A stretch of DNA of 64,000 nucleotides from Bradyrhizobium sp. CCGB12 (GCF_024199845.1 NZ_JANADO010000001.1:6882001-6946000), one strand, 5' to 3'; shown: positions 35,259 to 44,994, counted from the first letter of the stretch. Notes: generated from the sequence alone by a model not told the origin. Numbers and translations: made by a program.

Positions 35259-35293
35259 AAAAAATCCGCCGGAGGGCTGGCCCTCCGGCGGAT
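35259..35293 (-). terminator. Rho-independent terminator of the iorAB-like operon
   Basis: On the minus strand a 14-bp perfect stem (ATCCGCCGGAGGGC and its complement) with a tight loop is followed by six T residues, 24 bp past the stop of the molybdopterin subunit gene. Confidence 0.88.
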
Positions 35294-35317
35294 CGTCTCA
35301 AGCGGCCCTGGCCAGCC

Positions 35318-37603
35318 TTACGCCTTCATCGCCCCCTTCACGGCCTCGGCCGTGATCGGCAGCGCCCGGACGCGGGCGCCGGAGGCGTTGAAGATGGCGT
35401 TGCCGATGGCGGGTGCCACCACCGTCACCGCGGGCTCGCCGACGCCGGTGGCCTTCTCGCCATTGGCGATCACGGCAACCGCGACCTCGGGCATCTGGCT
35501 CATGCGCAAGGGCGTATAGCTGTCGAAATTGGTCTGCTCGATGCCACCATCCTTCAGCGTCGCCTTCTCGTACATCGCCAGCGACAGGCCCCACAGCGCC
35601 GCACCCTCGACCTGGGCGCGGATGTTGTCGGGATGCACCTGCGTGCCGACGTCGGTTGCGACCGTGAGCTTCTTCACGATCACTTCGCCCGACGGCGCCA
35701 CCGCGACATGGGCGACACACGCCGTCCAGCTTGCGGTTGCGCGTTCCTGCGACGAGACGCAGGCGACGCCCATGCCCTCGCCTTTCGGCAATTGCTTGGT
35801 GCCGTAGCCTGAGAGGCCCATCGCAGCGAGCAGCGTGTTACGTAGGCGCTGCGCGCCGCCGTCGTTCTTGCCCTTGCCGTCGAGCAGCGCGATGCGGAAC
35901 TGCGCAGGATCCTTGCCGGTCGCCGCCGCGATCTCGTCGATCATGCTTTCGACCGCCCAGAAGGTCCAACCCGGCGCCACCGAACGGAGCTGTCCGGACG
36001 GCGTCGCATTATGCGCGAGCTCGTTCTTGATCGCGCGCACATAATGGTTGGGCACGGTGTAGAAGAAGTCCGCCCCGTTCACCGTGAAGGAATCGAGAGG
36101 TCCCTTCTTGTCGACCGAGGGCGTGAGGAAATCAGGAATTCCCCAGCGCGCCGTCGGCCAAGCCGAGACCACGTCGTGGCTGAGCGCGACGAGCTTGCCA
36201 TCGCCGTCCACGCCGGCCTTCACTTTTTGGTAGGTGAGCGGACGCGAGAAATCCATCGTCATGTCGTTCTCGCGCGTGTAGATCACCTTCACCGGCTTGC
36301 CGATGGCCTTCGCCGCCTGCACGGCGGGGATCATCATGTCGGCATCGAGCCTGCGGCCAAAACCGCCGCCGAGCCACATCTGGTGCATCACCACGAACTT
36401 CGGATCGATCCCGGCCGCGCCTGCCGCGATCGCACCGGAGCGCGTCGCGAACTGGTTGCCGGAATAGATATGCAGGATGTCGCCCTTGAACTCCGCGGTG
36501 GCGTTCATCGGCTCCATCGGCGCGTGGATATTGATGCTGGTGGTGTACTCCGCCTCCACCACCTTGGCGGCCGAGCCGAAGGCAGCATTGGGATCGCCAT
36601 CCTTGACGAAGAACTGTCCGGAATCCTCCAGCTTCTGAAGCCGCTTGGCTTCATCGAGTAGCGTCTCGCTCGACACCTTCGCGTTCGGACCGCCGTCATA
36701 GGCGATCTTCAGCGCTTGTGCCGCCTTCTTGGCATTGGCGTAGGTGCTGGCGACCGCGACGACCCAACCGGACGTCGTTCCGGTCTTGTCGTCGAGCGTG
36801 ACGGCCTTGATGAAGCCCGGCACCTTCTTCGCCGCGGAGTCGTCGACCGACTTCACCGTGGCGCCGAAGCGCACCGGCGGCGTGACCACCGCGCCATAGG
36901 CCATGCCCGGCAGCATCACGTCGATGCCGTATTTGGCCGTGCCGTTGGTCTTGGAGGGGATGTCGAGCTGTGGCACCGACACGCCGATCATGGTGTATTG
37001 GTCGGGCGTCTTCAGCTTGATCGCCTTCAGCTCATCCGGCGTGAAGGTCTTGGTCGCCTTGCCGCTCTTGACGACCTCGGCGAACGACATCTGCTTCTTC
37101 GATTTCGGATGCACGATCATGGAATCGCGCACTGCGAGTTCCGACGCCGGCACGCCCATCGCTGCGGCCGCACCTTCGGTCAACGCCATGCGCCCGGCCG
37201 CACCGGCCCGGCTCATCGCGTCAAAATTCATCATGGTCGACCAGCTGCCGCCGGTGATCTGCGCGCCCAGCACGGGATCGTTGAACCTGGGATCGTTGGA
37301 GGCGAGCGCGACGCGCATGTCGCTCCATTTCGCACCCAGCTCCTCGCAGACGATCTGCGCCATGGTGGAGGCGATGTGCTGGCCCATGTCGGCCTTGCCG
37401 CAGGTCACGGTGACGAGACCGTCGGGCGAGATCGCATACCAGACGCTCGGCTCGAAATTGGCCGGCGCTGCCGCAGCCGCAGAATCGATCCCGGGCACGC
37501 CGGCATAGCCGAGCACGAGGCCGGTCGCGGCCGTGCCGACGAGGAAGGAGCGGCGGCTGAGATCCGTCGTCTCGGGGGTAACGTTTTTCACGTGCCGGTT
37601 CAT
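35318..37603 (-). CDS. Molybdopterin-binding subunit of an aldehyde/isoquinoline oxidoreductase (IorB-like)
   Basis: The 761-residue protein begins with a twin-arginine signal ([18 protein letters not shown]), so the folded holoenzyme is probably exported. It has the split molybdenum-binding domains of the xanthine oxidase family: [12 protein letters not shown] in the middle and [19 protein letters not shown] near the C-terminus with the catalytic Glu. Such enzymes hydroxylate N-heterocycles or oxidise aldehydes using water. GGAGG lies before the ATG, which overlaps the stop of the 2Fe-2S subunit gene (ATGA). No separate FAD subunit or cytochrome is adjacent; IorAB-type enzymes do without FAD. 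Confidence 0.92.
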   Translation of the reverse strand: MNRHVKNVTPETTDLSRRSFLVGTAATGLVLGYAGVPGIDSAAAAAPANFEPSVWYAISPDGLVTVTCGKADMGQHIASTMAQIVCEELGAKWSDMRVALASNDPRFNDPVLGAQITGGSWSTMMNFDAMSRAGAAGRMALTEGAAAAMGVPASELAVRDSMIVHPKSKKQMSFAEVVKSGKATKTFTPDELKAIKLKTPDQYTMIGVSVPQLDIPSKTNGTAKYGIDVMLPGMAYGAVVTPPVRFGATVKSVDDSAAKKVPGFIKAVTLDDKTGTTSGWVVAVASTYANAKKAAQALKIAYDGGPNAKVSSETLLDEAKRLQKLEDSGQFFVKDGDPNAAFGSAAKVVEAEYTTSINIHAPMEPMNATAEFKGDILHIYSGNQFATRSGAIAAGAAGIDPKFVVMHQMWLGGGFGRRLDADMMIPAVQAAKAIGKPVKVIYTRENDMTMDFSRPLTYQKVKAGVDGDGKLVALSHDVVSAWPTARWGIPDFLTPSVDKKGPLDSFTVNGADFFYTVPNHYVRAIKNELAHNATPSGQLRSVAPGWTFWAVESMIDEIAAATGKDPAQFRIALLDGKGKNDGGAQRLRNTLLAAMGLSGYGTKQLPKGEGMGVACVSSQERATASWTACVAHVAVAPSGEVIVKKLTVATDVGTQVHPDNIRAQVEGAALWGLSLAMYEKATLKDGGIEQTNFDSYTPLRMSQMPEVAVAVIANGEKATGVGEPAVTVVAPAIGNAIFNASGARVRALPITAEAVKGAMKA

Positions 37604-38091
37604 GTGGGCCTCCGTTCGTTGCCGGAGGCGGACGCGGTGCGCATCTCGGTGGCCGCGCGCATGATCGCCTTCTGGATCCGCGAATAGGTCATGCAACGGC
37701 ACAGATTGCCGTCCATGTGCGCGACCACTTCGTCCTTGGTCGGATTGGGATTCTTCGACAGCAGCGAGGCCGCCTGCATGATCTGCCCCGACTGGCAGTA
37801 GCCGCATTGCGGCACCTGCTCGGCGATCCACGCCTTCTGCAGGGGATGGTCGCCCTTGGCGGAGAGCCCTTCGATGGTGGTGATCTTCTTGCCGGCGACG
37901 TCGCCGACCATGGTCTGGCACGAGCGCACGGCTTCGCCGTTGACATGCACGGTGCAGGCACCGCACAGCCCGGCACCGCAGCCGAACTTGGTGCCGGTCA
38001 TCTGCAACTGCTCGCGGATGGCCCAGAGAAGCGGCGTGTCGTTCGCCGCATCCACGGACATACTCCGCCCGTTGATGGTGAGTGTTGGCAT
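37600..38091 (-). CDS. 2Fe-2S subunit of the molybdenum hydroxylase (IorA-like)
   Basis: The 163-residue protein carries two [2Fe-2S] centres: a plant-ferredoxin-type set in [17 protein letters not shown] and the later Cys of AVRSCQT, and the helical set [13 protein letters not shown] with [10 protein letters not shown]. It passes electrons from the molybdenum subunit. The ATG at 38091 has GGGGAAG seven bases upstream; an in-frame ATG eight codons earlier lacks one. It overlaps the large-subunit gene and should be exported with it by hitchhiking, as it lacks its own signal. Confidence 0.93.
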   Translation of the reverse strand: MPTLTINGRSMSVDAANDTPLLWAIREQLQMTGTKFGCGAGLCGACTVHVNGEAVRSCQTMVGDVAGKKITTIEGLSAKGDHPLQKAWIAEQVPQCGYCQSGQIMQAASLLSKNPNPTKDEVVAHMDGNLCRCMTYSRIQKAIMRAATEMRTASASGNERRPT

Positions 38092-38406
38092 AGGCGTCTT
38101 CCCCTGCCGGTGCATGAAGCCGCTTACGGCGGCAACTTGTGCAGCGGACGCCCACCGGGCTGGCGTCAGCCTTGATCGCGAGAATGATAGCGTTCACGCG
38201 CGGAGGCAAATGCAATTTGGAATCGATCGAAACTATCTCGGCATCTCGGTGTTGTGCGCTGCGAGAACAGCGATGACGCAGCGACTGAACACAAATCGAG
38301 AGCGCGTTGGACATGCATGTCATCGTGCTCGGGTGGTTTCTTCGAGGTAACTTGGCGCGCTAGAGTTGGTGAGGTGTGGTTGAACTCAGTGCCGCCGCAG
38401 ACGTCC

Positions 38407-38551
38407 CTTCTCCCCTCGCGGGAGAAGGTGGCGCGAAGCGCCGGATGAGGGGTTCTCTCCGAGAACTAGACAGACAGTTTCACGCGCGGAGAGATACCCC
38501 TCACCCGGCTTCGCTTCGCGAAGCCACCCTCTCCCGCAAGGGGAGAGGGTG
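38407..38551. repeat. Intergenic palindromic repeat, family A (copy 3)
   Basis: The unit opens CTTCTCCCCTCGCGGGAGAAG and ends CACCCTCTCCCGCAAGGGGAGAGGGTG, with an inner GGCTTCGC / GCGAAGCC hairpin. The remainder of the gap 38092-38604 shows nothing recognisable beyond the promoter area of the iorAB-like operon. Confidence 0.8.
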
Positions 38552-38604
38552 CACCGACGTCGCGGCTCGACAAAAGAAAAACAGAGAAGGGCGGAAACGA
38601 AACA

Positions 38605-39369
38605 ATGCCGAAAATCAATCGCGACGGCGTCAACATCTACTACGAGGTCCACGGCAACGGACCGCCATTGCTGCTCACCCACGGCTACTCCTCGACCTCG
38701 GCGATGTGGCATGGACAGGTCGAGGCGCTTGCGCAGGAGCACAAGCTGATCCTGTGGGACATGCGCGGCCATGGCCAGTCCGATTATCCTGACGATCCCA
38801 AGGCCTATAGCGAAGCGCTGACCGTCGGCGACATGGCGGCGATCCTCGATGCGGTCGGCGCAGAGCGCGCGATCATCGGCGGGCTCTCGCTCGGCGGTTA
38901 CATGTCGCTTGCGTTCTATCGCGCTTTCCCGCAACGCGCCCGCGCGCTGCTGATTGTCGATACCGGTCCCGGCTTCAAGAAGGACGACGCGCGCGAGGCC
39001 TGGAACGAGCGTGCGCTGGCCACCGCCGACAGGCTCGACCGCGAAGGCCTCGACGTCTTGAAATCAGCGACGCGCGAGCGCGCCACGGCCAGCCATCGCA
39101 GCGCCAGGGGACTGGCGCTGGCGGCACGCGGCATGCTGACCCAGCGCGATGCGCGCGTGATCGAGCTATTGCCCGACATCAAGGTACCCAGCCTGATCGT
39201 GGTCGGTGCCGACGACACGCCGTTCCTTGCGGCGTCCGACTACATGGCCGCAAAGATCCCCGGCGCACAAAAGGTCGTGATCCCCGCGGCCGGACACGCC
39301 GTCAACATCGATCAGCCCAAGGCTTTTGTTGACGCGGTCACGCCTTTCCTGAAGAACTTGCCGAGCTAG
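38605..39369 (+). CDS. Alpha/beta hydrolase
   Basis: The 254-residue product has the alpha/beta hydrolase fold with LLLTHGYSSTS at the oxyanion position, the nucleophile elbow GGLSLGGYM, a catalytic Asp likely in VVGADDTPF, and His in PAAGHAVNIDQP. Family members include esterases, lactonases and C-C hydrolases. There is no signal peptide. The small secreted-protein gene that follows 23 bp later may be cotranscribed. The substrate is unknown. Confidence 0.9.
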   Translation: MPKINRDGVNIYYEVHGNGPPLLLTHGYSSTSAMWHGQVEALAQEHKLILWDMRGHGQSDYPDDPKAYSEALTVGDMAAILDAVGAERAIIGGLSLGGYMSLAFYRAFPQRARALLIVDTGPGFKKDDAREAWNERALATADRLDREGLDVLKSATRERATASHRSARGLALAARGMLTQRDARVIELLPDIKVPSLIVVGADDTPFLAASDYMAAKIPGAQKVVIPAAGHAVNIDQPKAFVDAVTPFLKNLPS

Positions 39370-39392
39370 GCGATCAAGCAAGGACGTAGGCG

Positions 39393-39728
39393 ATGAAGCG
39401 GGCGATGCTGGCTGCGGGCACGATGTTGCTATCGATATCTGCGCAGGCCGAGCCGTACGGCACCGTGCCGCCGCGCCAGCCCTTCGTCGCGACCTTGTCG
39501 AACAACACGCCGCTCGCCTTCGGCATGGATGCCGAGCAGACCGCACGCGCCCTCGGGCAGCCCCTGCAATATGTACGGGGGCGTCCCGGCAACGAGATCT
39601 ACCTCGCTTTGCGCAACATCGGCGGCAGCGGCCTGATCCCCTATCGCCACCGCCTGTTCCTGCAATTCCGTCATGGACGGCTGGCAGGATGGAAGGAGGA
39701 CTACGGCGAGAACTGGATGTGGGAGTGA
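39393..39728 (+). CDS. Small secreted hypothetical protein
   Basis: I do not recognise a family. The 111-residue protein has a signal peptide (MKRAMLAAGTMLLSISAQAEP, cut after AQA) and a compact mature region containing LGQPLQYVRGRPGNEIYLA and ending ENWMWE. AGGACG before the ATG supports the start. It lies 23 bp after the hydrolase gene on the same strand. Confidence 0.7.
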   Translation: MKRAMLAAGTMLLSISAQAEPYGTVPPRQPFVATLSNNTPLAFGMDAEQTARALGQPLQYVRGRPGNEIYLALRNIGGSGLIPYRHRLFLQFRHGRLAGWKEDYGENWMWE

Positions 39729-39753
39729 GTGTTGCCCGCCGGCATTTCCGGAT

Positions 39754-39840
39754 CGTCATGGCCGGGCTTGTCCCGGCCATCCACGTTCTCTCGCGCGGAA
39801 GCGAAGACGTGGATGCCCGGGACAAGCCCGGGCATGACGA
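39754..39840. repeat. Intergenic palindromic repeat, family D (copy 2)
   Basis: The unit opens CGTCATGGCCGGGCTTGTCC and closes GGACAAGCCCGGGCATGACG, as at 7739. Confidence 0.88.
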
Positions 39841-39894
39841 GTGTGTGGAGCGAGCGAATTCCCGATCAACGACCAACCAAGAAGGACAACCCGC

Positions 39895-40569
39895 GTGGGA
39901 CAGGACATCAAACTGACGGCCTCCGACAATTTCCAGCTGGGCGCCTATCGCGCCGAACCGGGTGGGAGCCCCAAGGGCGCGGTGGTGGTGATCCAGGAGA
40001 TCTTTGGGGTCAATCACCACATCCGCTCGGTCTGCGACCGCCTCGCCAAGGAGGGCTATGTCGCGATCGCGCCGTCGATCTTCGACCGGACGTCGCCGAA
40101 CTTCCAGTCGGGCTATACGCCCGACGAGATCGCCGAGGCGCGCAAATTCGTCGCCAACCCGGATTGGGCCGCGATGCTGCGCGACACCCAGGCGGCAATC
40201 GATGCGGTGAAGAGCGTTGGCCCCGTCGGCATCATCGGGTTCTGCCTCGGCGGCAGCGTCGCCTTCGTTGCGGCGACGCGGCTGTCGGGCCTGAAGGCCG
40301 CGATCGGCAATTACGGCGGCGCCGTGGTGCGCTTCGCCGACGAGACGCCGAAGGTGCCGACGCAGCTGCATTTCGGCGAGAAGGACGCCGGCATTCCCCT
40401 GACCGACGTCGAGACCATCAAGGCCAAGCGGCCCGATGTTGAGGTCTTCGTCTATCCGGGCGCGCAGCACGGCTTCCATTGCGACGAGCGGGCGAGCTAC
40501 GACAAGGCCAGCGCCGACATCGCCTGGCCGCGCAGCATGGAATTTTTCGCCAAGCATTTGACGAAGTAG
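39895..40569 (+). CDS. Dienelactone hydrolase family protein
   Basis: The 224-residue protein has the dienelactone hydrolase landmarks: VVVIQEIFGVNHHIR with the family Glu, the Cys nucleophile in GFCLGGSVAF, an Asp region near HFGEKDAGIP, and the catalytic His in PGAQHGFHCDE. The classical reaction opens dienelactone to maleylacetate in chloro-aromatic breakdown, but many relatives act on other esters. I chose the GTG at 39895, which has AAGGA eight bases upstream and begins right before the conserved QDIKLTASDN; the open frame extends 18 codons further into repeat D. Confidence 0.9.
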   Translation: MGQDIKLTASDNFQLGAYRAEPGGSPKGAVVVIQEIFGVNHHIRSVCDRLAKEGYVAIAPSIFDRTSPNFQSGYTPDEIAEARKFVANPDWAAMLRDTQAAIDAVKSVGPVGIIGFCLGGSVAFVAATRLSGLKAAIGNYGGAVVRFADETPKVPTQLHFGEKDAGIPLTDVETIKAKRPDVEVFVYPGAQHGFHCDERASYDKASADIAWPRSMEFFAKHLTK

Positions 40570-40588
40570 CGAACGCCTTTCTCCTCTT

Positions 40589-40717
40589 GTCATTCCGGGG
40601 CCCGCGTAGCGCGAACTATGGTGCGCAATTGCGCACCTGAGAATCTATCGTGCCGCAGAGCCGGTGGAGGAATGGATTCCGGGCCTGCACCGCTTTGCGG
40701 CGCATCCCGGAATGACG
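40589..40717. repeat. Intergenic palindromic repeat, family F
   Basis: The unit opens GTCATTCCGGGGCCCGC and closes CATCCCGGAATGAC, with an inner GTGCGCAATTGCGCAC palindrome. A short fragment GCCCCGGAATGAC recurs at 41303-41316. Confidence 0.75.
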
Positions 40718-40816
40718 GAGGAGAGAGTGATCCCTCGTAGCGGGAATCGGGTGGCTGCATCATGCTGCCCGGCGATAGAGCTGGCTGATCGAACCAACTC
40801 ACGCCGGAGTTTCGCC

Positions 40817-41299
40817 ATGCAGCAAGCGATCACGCACCTCGTCATCCGCAATCCGTTCGGAACCATGGATGTGCCGGAGCCCGGGGATTCCGAGGTCAGG
40901 AATTATGCCGCGACGGCCACGTGGTCCGGCGATGTAGCCGACGTCAACGCGGCGGCATGGGCCTCCATCGCTGCGCCGTCCGATCCGCTCGAGGGCATCT
41001 GGGCGAGCCGCTGGAACGGCGGCGCCGATCCGACCATTGTTGGCGACACGCCGGACAAGTGGAAACAGGGTCGCGCGGAAATCCGCATCGCAGACGGGCG
41101 GATCTATCTGCGCTTCGACTGGGACCATGGCCGCCGCCATGGGCTGATCGATGCCGCGCGAGAGGGTGCGGATCGCCTGGTCGGAAAATACATCAACCTG
41201 ACCACGCCGGCGATCACACGCCCATGGGTGGGGCGCGCGATCGATGCCACCAGGATCGACGGGTGCTTTCCGGAGGGACGGCTGGATTTCAGGAGATAA
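40817..41299 (+). CDS. Hypothetical protein (160 aa)
   Basis: I do not recognise a named family. The 160-residue soluble protein is rich in Trp and Asp, with GIWASRWNGGADPTIVGDT in the middle and IYLRFDWDHGRRHGLIDAA later, suggesting a small beta-sandwich or lipocalin-like fold. CCGGAG precedes the ATG at 40817. Its 5' side is a family F repeat. Confidence 0.6.
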   Translation: MQQAITHLVIRNPFGTMDVPEPGDSEVRNYAATATWSGDVADVNAAAWASIAAPSDPLEGIWASRWNGGADPTIVGDTPDKWKQGRAEIRIADGRIYLRFDWDHGRRHGLIDAAREGADRLVGKYINLTTPAITRPWVGRAIDATRIDGCFPEGRLDFRR

Positions 41300-41341
41300 G
41301 TCGCGCCCCGGAATGACGAGGGGAAAGAGTTTGACCGAGAG

Positions 41342-42094
41342 CTAGAACCAGCGCTCGCCGACGAACACGGTGTCGCCCGGGGCGAGCGGCGTGCCGAGCG
41401 GCACGACGGCACGCATGGCACCGCCATTCTCGGTGTGCGTGACGGTGACGACGTCGCGCTTGGCGCGCGGCGAGAAGCCGCCGGCGATCGCGACCGCGCT
41501 CTCGACCGTCATGTTCGGCACGTAGGGATATTGGCCGGGCGCGAGGACCTCGCCGAGGATGAAGAACGGACGATAGGCTTCGATCTCCACCGCGACCGAA
41601 GGCTCGCGGATGTAGCCGTTGCGCAGGCGTGCGCCGATCTCGCCGGCGAGGCCCGCCGTGGTGCGGCCGCGCGCCGGCACCGCGCCGATCAGCGGCATGG
41701 TGATGGAGCCGCCGGCGTCGATCGAATAACTGTTGGTGAGACCTTCCTGGCCGTAGACCACGACACGAAGCTTGTCGCCGGCATCGAGATGGTAGGAAGC
41801 GTCATAGCGCACCGGCGCCATCGGCGCGGCATAGCCGACCGGCATGGGCGCGGGCGCAGAGGCAAAGGAGTTGCGCAGCGCGCCGATGGCGCCGCCACCA
41901 TCGGCAACGACAACCGGCTGCGGCGCGCTGTAGGGCTGGCCGTAGGCCATCGAGTCGAGATCGGCGCGCGGCTGCACCATCGCGACCGGGCCGGCGGTCT
42001 GCATGCAGCCGCCAAGGGCAAGCGCGGCGGACGCTGCCAACAACGTTGCCGAGATCGACCATCGAAACGCGCGTGCAACCGGCACCGGACCCAT
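41342..42094 (-). CDS. Polysaccharide export lipoprotein (OPX/Wza-like)
   Basis: The 250-residue product has a lipoprotein signal ending LALGGC, so it should be anchored in the outer membrane or periplasmic face. A Poly_export domain follows (YHLDAGDKLRVVVYGQEGL) and then an SLBB domain (FFILGEVLAPGQYPY). Such proteins form or gate the outer-membrane channel for exopolysaccharide. It is shorter than Wza, like the ExoF-type proteins of rhizobia. The flippase gene at 25 kb could belong to the same pathway, but there are no glycosyltransferases nearby. Confidence 0.9.
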   Translation of the reverse strand: MGPVPVARAFRWSISATLLAASAALALGGCMQTAGPVAMVQPRADLDSMAYGQPYSAPQPVVVADGGGAIGALRNSFASAPAPMPVGYAAPMAPVRYDASYHLDAGDKLRVVVYGQEGLTNSYSIDAGGSITMPLIGAVPARGRTTAGLAGEIGARLRNGYIREPSVAVEIEAYRPFFILGEVLAPGQYPYVPNMTVESAVAIAGGFSPRAKRDVVTVTHTENGGAMRAVVPLGTPLAPGDTVFVGERWF

Positions 42095-42239
42095 CCCTCG
42101 AAACGAGATGGCTCCAGTGATGCACCGGTTATGGTTAATAAAGCGTTGCGGGGGGTTTTGGTGACGGTCGCACCCTCCCCTGGAGGGGGAGGGTAAGATG
42201 CGCGCGCCGCGACCAACATCGTCGCGGCGAAGATTTCGC

Positions 42240-42896
42240 TTACACGCTCACGCCGACGCCGATCGGGCAGGACACGCCGGTGCCGCCGAGACCACAATAG
42301 CCGGCGGGATTCTTCGCCAGATATTGCTGATGGTAGTCCTCGGCAAAATAGAATTCGCCGGCGGGTGCGATCTCGGTGGTGATGGCACCGAGCCGCTTTG
42401 CAGCAAGTGCCTTCTGGTAGAGCGCCTTCGATTCCTCGGCAGCCTTCTTCTGCGCATCACTGAACGTGTAGATCGCGCTTCGATACTGCGTGCCGACATC
42501 GTTGCCTTGGCGCATGCCCTGCGTAGGGTTGTGGCTCTCCCAGAACGTCTTCAAGAGCCTCTCGTAGGAGATCCTGTTCGGATCGAACACGACCAGCACC
42601 ACTTCGGTGTGGGCGGTGCGGCCCGAGCAGACCTCTTCATAGGTCGGGTTCGGCGTGTGACCGCCGGCATAGCCGACGGCGGTCGTATAGATGCCGTCAC
42701 CGAGCTCCCAGAACTTCCGCTCGGCGCCCCAGAAGCAGCCGAGGCCGAACACGGCCTGTTCAAGGCCAGCGGGATAAGGCGGCTTCAACTTGCTGCCGTT
42801 GACGAAATGGATGCTCGCGGTCGGAATGGCCTGCGCACGGCCCGGCAGCGCCTCAGTTGCGCTCGGCAATGCGGTGGTCTTGCGCATGAACAGCAT
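42240..42896 (-). CDS. msrA: Peptide-methionine (S)-S-oxide reductase
   Basis: The 218-residue protein contains the MsrA active-site segment [14 protein letters not shown] with the nucleophilic Cys, and [21 protein letters not shown], the family-wide motif (quoted in part: [18 protein letters not shown]). A C-terminal Cys pair in [13 protein letters not shown] probably serves as resolving cysteines. It repairs oxidised methionine with thioredoxin as reductant. CGGAG before the ATG supports the start. The N-terminal 45 residues precede the core and carry no clear signal peptide. Confidence 0.95.
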   Translation of the reverse strand: MLFMRKTTALPSATEALPGRAQAIPTASIHFVNGSKLKPPYPAGLEQAVFGLGCFWGAERKFWELGDGIYTTAVGYAGGHTPNPTYEEVCSGRTAHTEVVLVVFDPNRISYERLLKTFWESHNPTQGMRQGNDVGTQYRSAIYTFSDAQKKAAEESKALYQKALAAKRLGAITTEIAPAGEFYFAEDYHQQYLAKNPAGYCGLGGTGVSCPIGVGVSV

Positions 42897-43026
42897 GATG
42901 GATCTCCGAAACGAGCAGTCCGTCGCCTGAGCCAGACGTTCAGGCGGCGTGCTCGCGATCAGGTGGGAATATAGGTGTCTACGCGCGGAGGGGCAGTGTT
43001 GTTACGCCGCTCGCGATCTCCGACGT

Positions 43027-43344
43027 TCAGTCCCGGGAATAGCCGATCAAGGGCTTGCGCGGGCGGAACAGGATCATCAGCAGGATGCCGAGAATGCCGA
43101 GCACGGCGAAGACCGGCTGATCCAGCACCAGGCGGATCACCGAGGTCCAGAGCCAGGGCGCCTTGGCCTCGACCCAGGTCCGGAACGCGGTCTGGCTGGC
43201 CTGATTGATGTCGTTCCAGAACTGGCCGAACCGGGTGAATTTGAGGGTCTGGTCGGCCACCCAGCGGGCGCCGTCATAGACCATGAAGATGAACCCGCCG
43301 GCGAGCAGCAACAGCCCAATCAGTCGGAAAATGCCGCGGATCAT
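43027..43344 (-). CDS. Small membrane protein of unknown function (105 aa)
   Basis: The 105-residue product has a hydrophobic segment at each end (LIGLLLLAGGFIFMVYDGA and VFAVLGILGILLMILF) joined by a soluble stretch rich in aromatic residues. I do not recognise a named family. It lies between msrA and the divergent rpsT promoter region. Confidence 0.75.
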   Translation of the reverse strand: MIRGIFRLIGLLLLAGGFIFMVYDGARWVADQTLKFTRFGQFWNDINQASQTAFRTWVEAKAPWLWTSVIRLVLDQPVFAVLGILGILLMILFRPRKPLIGYSRD

Positions 43345-43489
43345 GCCTCACCCACCATGGTCGTCCGATCGGACAACCTTTTCGGAACGTCGCCAGCCAA
43401 TAGCCGGGCGACGGCATAAATTCAACCTCTTCAGGGCGTTACGGCGCCATCCAGGTCCATCTGAGGCCGGATTTCCAGCTCCGAAAGCG

Positions 43490-43518
43490 TTGACGGTGCC
43501 AAAGACCCTCTCTATAAG
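43490..43518 (+). promoter_or_regulatory. Sigma-70 type promoter of rpsT
   Basis: TTGACG (43490-43495) and TATAAG (43513-43518) are separated by 17 bp, an excellent housekeeping promoter. The start would be near 43525, leaving a leader of about 220 bases before rpsT that includes a hairpin GTCTCT/AGAGAC at 43590-43611. Confidence 0.75.
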
Positions 43519-43746
43519 GGCGCCAACTGGCGGTGGGCGCAATCCTGCCGCCGCTGTTCTTTGAGCAGTTGCAGGCACCTTGAGCTTACGTCTCTTTGGA
43601 GCCTCAGAGACAGCCGCAAGGCCGTCGCTCATGTTCCGGGAACGGCCCAGCAACCGAACACCCTAAATCCGAGCGTCGATTAAGCGGTCAAGCAGCCGGC
43701 GCTACCCGACCAAGACGCGACCGGTACCGCAAAGGACATTGAGACC

Positions 43747-44013
43747 ATGGCCAATACCACTTCCGCCAAGAAAGCGACGCGCAAGATCGCCCGCCGCACC
43801 GCCGTCAACAAGTCGCGCCGCACCCAGATGCGTGGTGTCGTGCGCACCGTCGAGGAAGCCATCAAGACCGGCGATCGCGCCGCCGCCGTCAAGGCGCTGG
43901 CGAATGCCGAGCCGGCCCTGATGCGTGCCGCCCAGCGCAACATCATTCACAAGAACAACGCCAGCCGGAAAGTCTCGCGCCTCACCGCGCAGATCGCCAA
44001 GCTCGCCAAGTAA
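43747..44013 (+). CDS. rpsT: 30S ribosomal protein S20
   Basis: The 88-residue basic protein begins [19 protein letters not shown] and continues [18 protein letters not shown], matching bS20 in length and pattern, with the closing [18 protein letters not shown] helix (here [10 protein letters not shown]). It binds the 5' domain of 16S rRNA early in 30S assembly. The gene is monocistronic, with its own promoter and a strong terminator. It lies next to dnaA, an arrangement common in this part of the Alphaproteobacteria. Confidence 0.98.
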   Translation: MANTTSAKKATRKIARRTAVNKSRRTQMRGVVRTVEEAIKTGDRAAAVKALANAEPALMRAAQRNIIHKNNASRKVSRLTAQIAKLAK

Positions 44014-44084
44014 GCTCGCCAAATAATCTCGCGAAGTCATCTCGCGGCACCATCTGATCGGTCGATCCGATCAGCGCGTCAAAA

Positions 44085-44110
44085 AGCCCGGCATCGCGCC
44101 GGGCTTTTTT
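44085..44110 (+). terminator. Rho-independent terminator of rpsT
   Basis: An 8-bp stem AGCCCGGC/GCCGGGCT with loop ATCGC is followed by six T residues, about 70 bp past the rpsT stop. Confidence 0.92.
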
Positions 44111-44296
44111 GTTGGCTGTCATATTCACGCAAGCGCGTCACGCCAGGCTCGATCCTTCGCTTGGAAGGTTTGCATCGTCTGCGCTATTCTTCGTTCCGTA
44201 GTTTTACCGCGTGTGATTTTGCAACAGCGGAAACTTTCACCGCATTGCGAAAAACCCCTGTGCGGCGGGGCTAAGATGAATTCGCGCGCGCGAAAG

Positions 44297-44616
44297 TTCT
44301 GCACACCGTAGATTCACCGGAACGCGCCACGCGGTGGAGTTACCCTGTCAAACGAGACTCAAAAAGCGATGTCTCGCTAATCACTTATCGACATAGTGAT
44401 GGCAAGCGTTTGGAAAAAACGCCCGCGCGTCGGGCGCGTGACGAATTTTTAAAAGATTTTTGGCGGTGGCAGATAATTGTCACATGAGGCGCGGCATTTT
44501 CGATTCTGTGCACGAATCCAAAAACTTGCTTCCGAGCCTGTGAACAACTCACGCGCGGCATTAACCGAGGTCAAGTTTTTTGATGCCTCAAGTGTGAATC
44601 AATTCCGTTGCGAGTC
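44297..44616. other. Candidate replication origin / cell-cycle control region upstream of dnaA
   Basis: This gene-free stretch holds four 9-mers that each differ by one base from TTATNCACA: TTCTGCACA (44297), TTATCGACA (44385), and on the minus strand TTGTTCACA (44547-44539) and TGATTCACA (44601-44593). An AT-rich tract (44444-44461) and an inverted repeat ATCACT-N9-AGTGAT (44380-44400) lie among them. Six GANTC sites (44311, 44356, 44502, 44514, 44596, 44612) occur in about 306 bp, where about one is expected. GANTC is the CcrM methylation site. The pattern fits an origin or a cell-cycle-regulated dnaA promoter; which of the two is not resolved. Confidence 0.45.
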
Positions 44617-44958
44617 TTTCGGCATAGTGTATTCCTTAAGTCGTCAGCGGCGCCCACGATCTTGAGACCAGCGCGGTATCGGAAACGGGGCGAGCGTGCA
44701 AATCGGCGGCGGTGAGCACGTGGCGACGCTTTAGCAAGCGATTGTCGGTTCAAAACCCATAGCAATATGGGAACGGTAGGTCTTTGTCTGAATGTCTCCA
44801 AGCGGGATCTTTCCGCTCGCGCCCAGCGCAAATGAGGGACATCGTAAAGCTACCCCGACAGGCGTGATGGGCGAAGCCGGGCGGACACTAGTAAGACGGG
44901 CGGGGCATCCGCGCCTGGAGCAGTTCAGGAGCGGTTGTCTTTCAGACACGCAGGACCT

Positions 44959-44978
44959 TGCCGTGAGCGATCACGGCA
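44959..44978. promoter_or_regulatory. Perfect hairpin TGCCGTGA-N4-TCACGGCA
   Basis: Eight-bp arms with a GCGA loop lie 16 bp before the start codon of the 37-codon frame and just before its ribosome site. It could be an operator or a leader hairpin. No T run follows, so it is not a terminator. Confidence 0.45.
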
Positions 44979-44994
44979 GGACGGGGAGGGTATC

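Noticed and set aside
44477..44831. Short open frames on both strands in the rpsT-dnaA gap
   Set aside because: They lack ribosome sites and overlap the cluster of GANTC and DnaA-like sites; only the 37-codon frame at 44995 has good start support.
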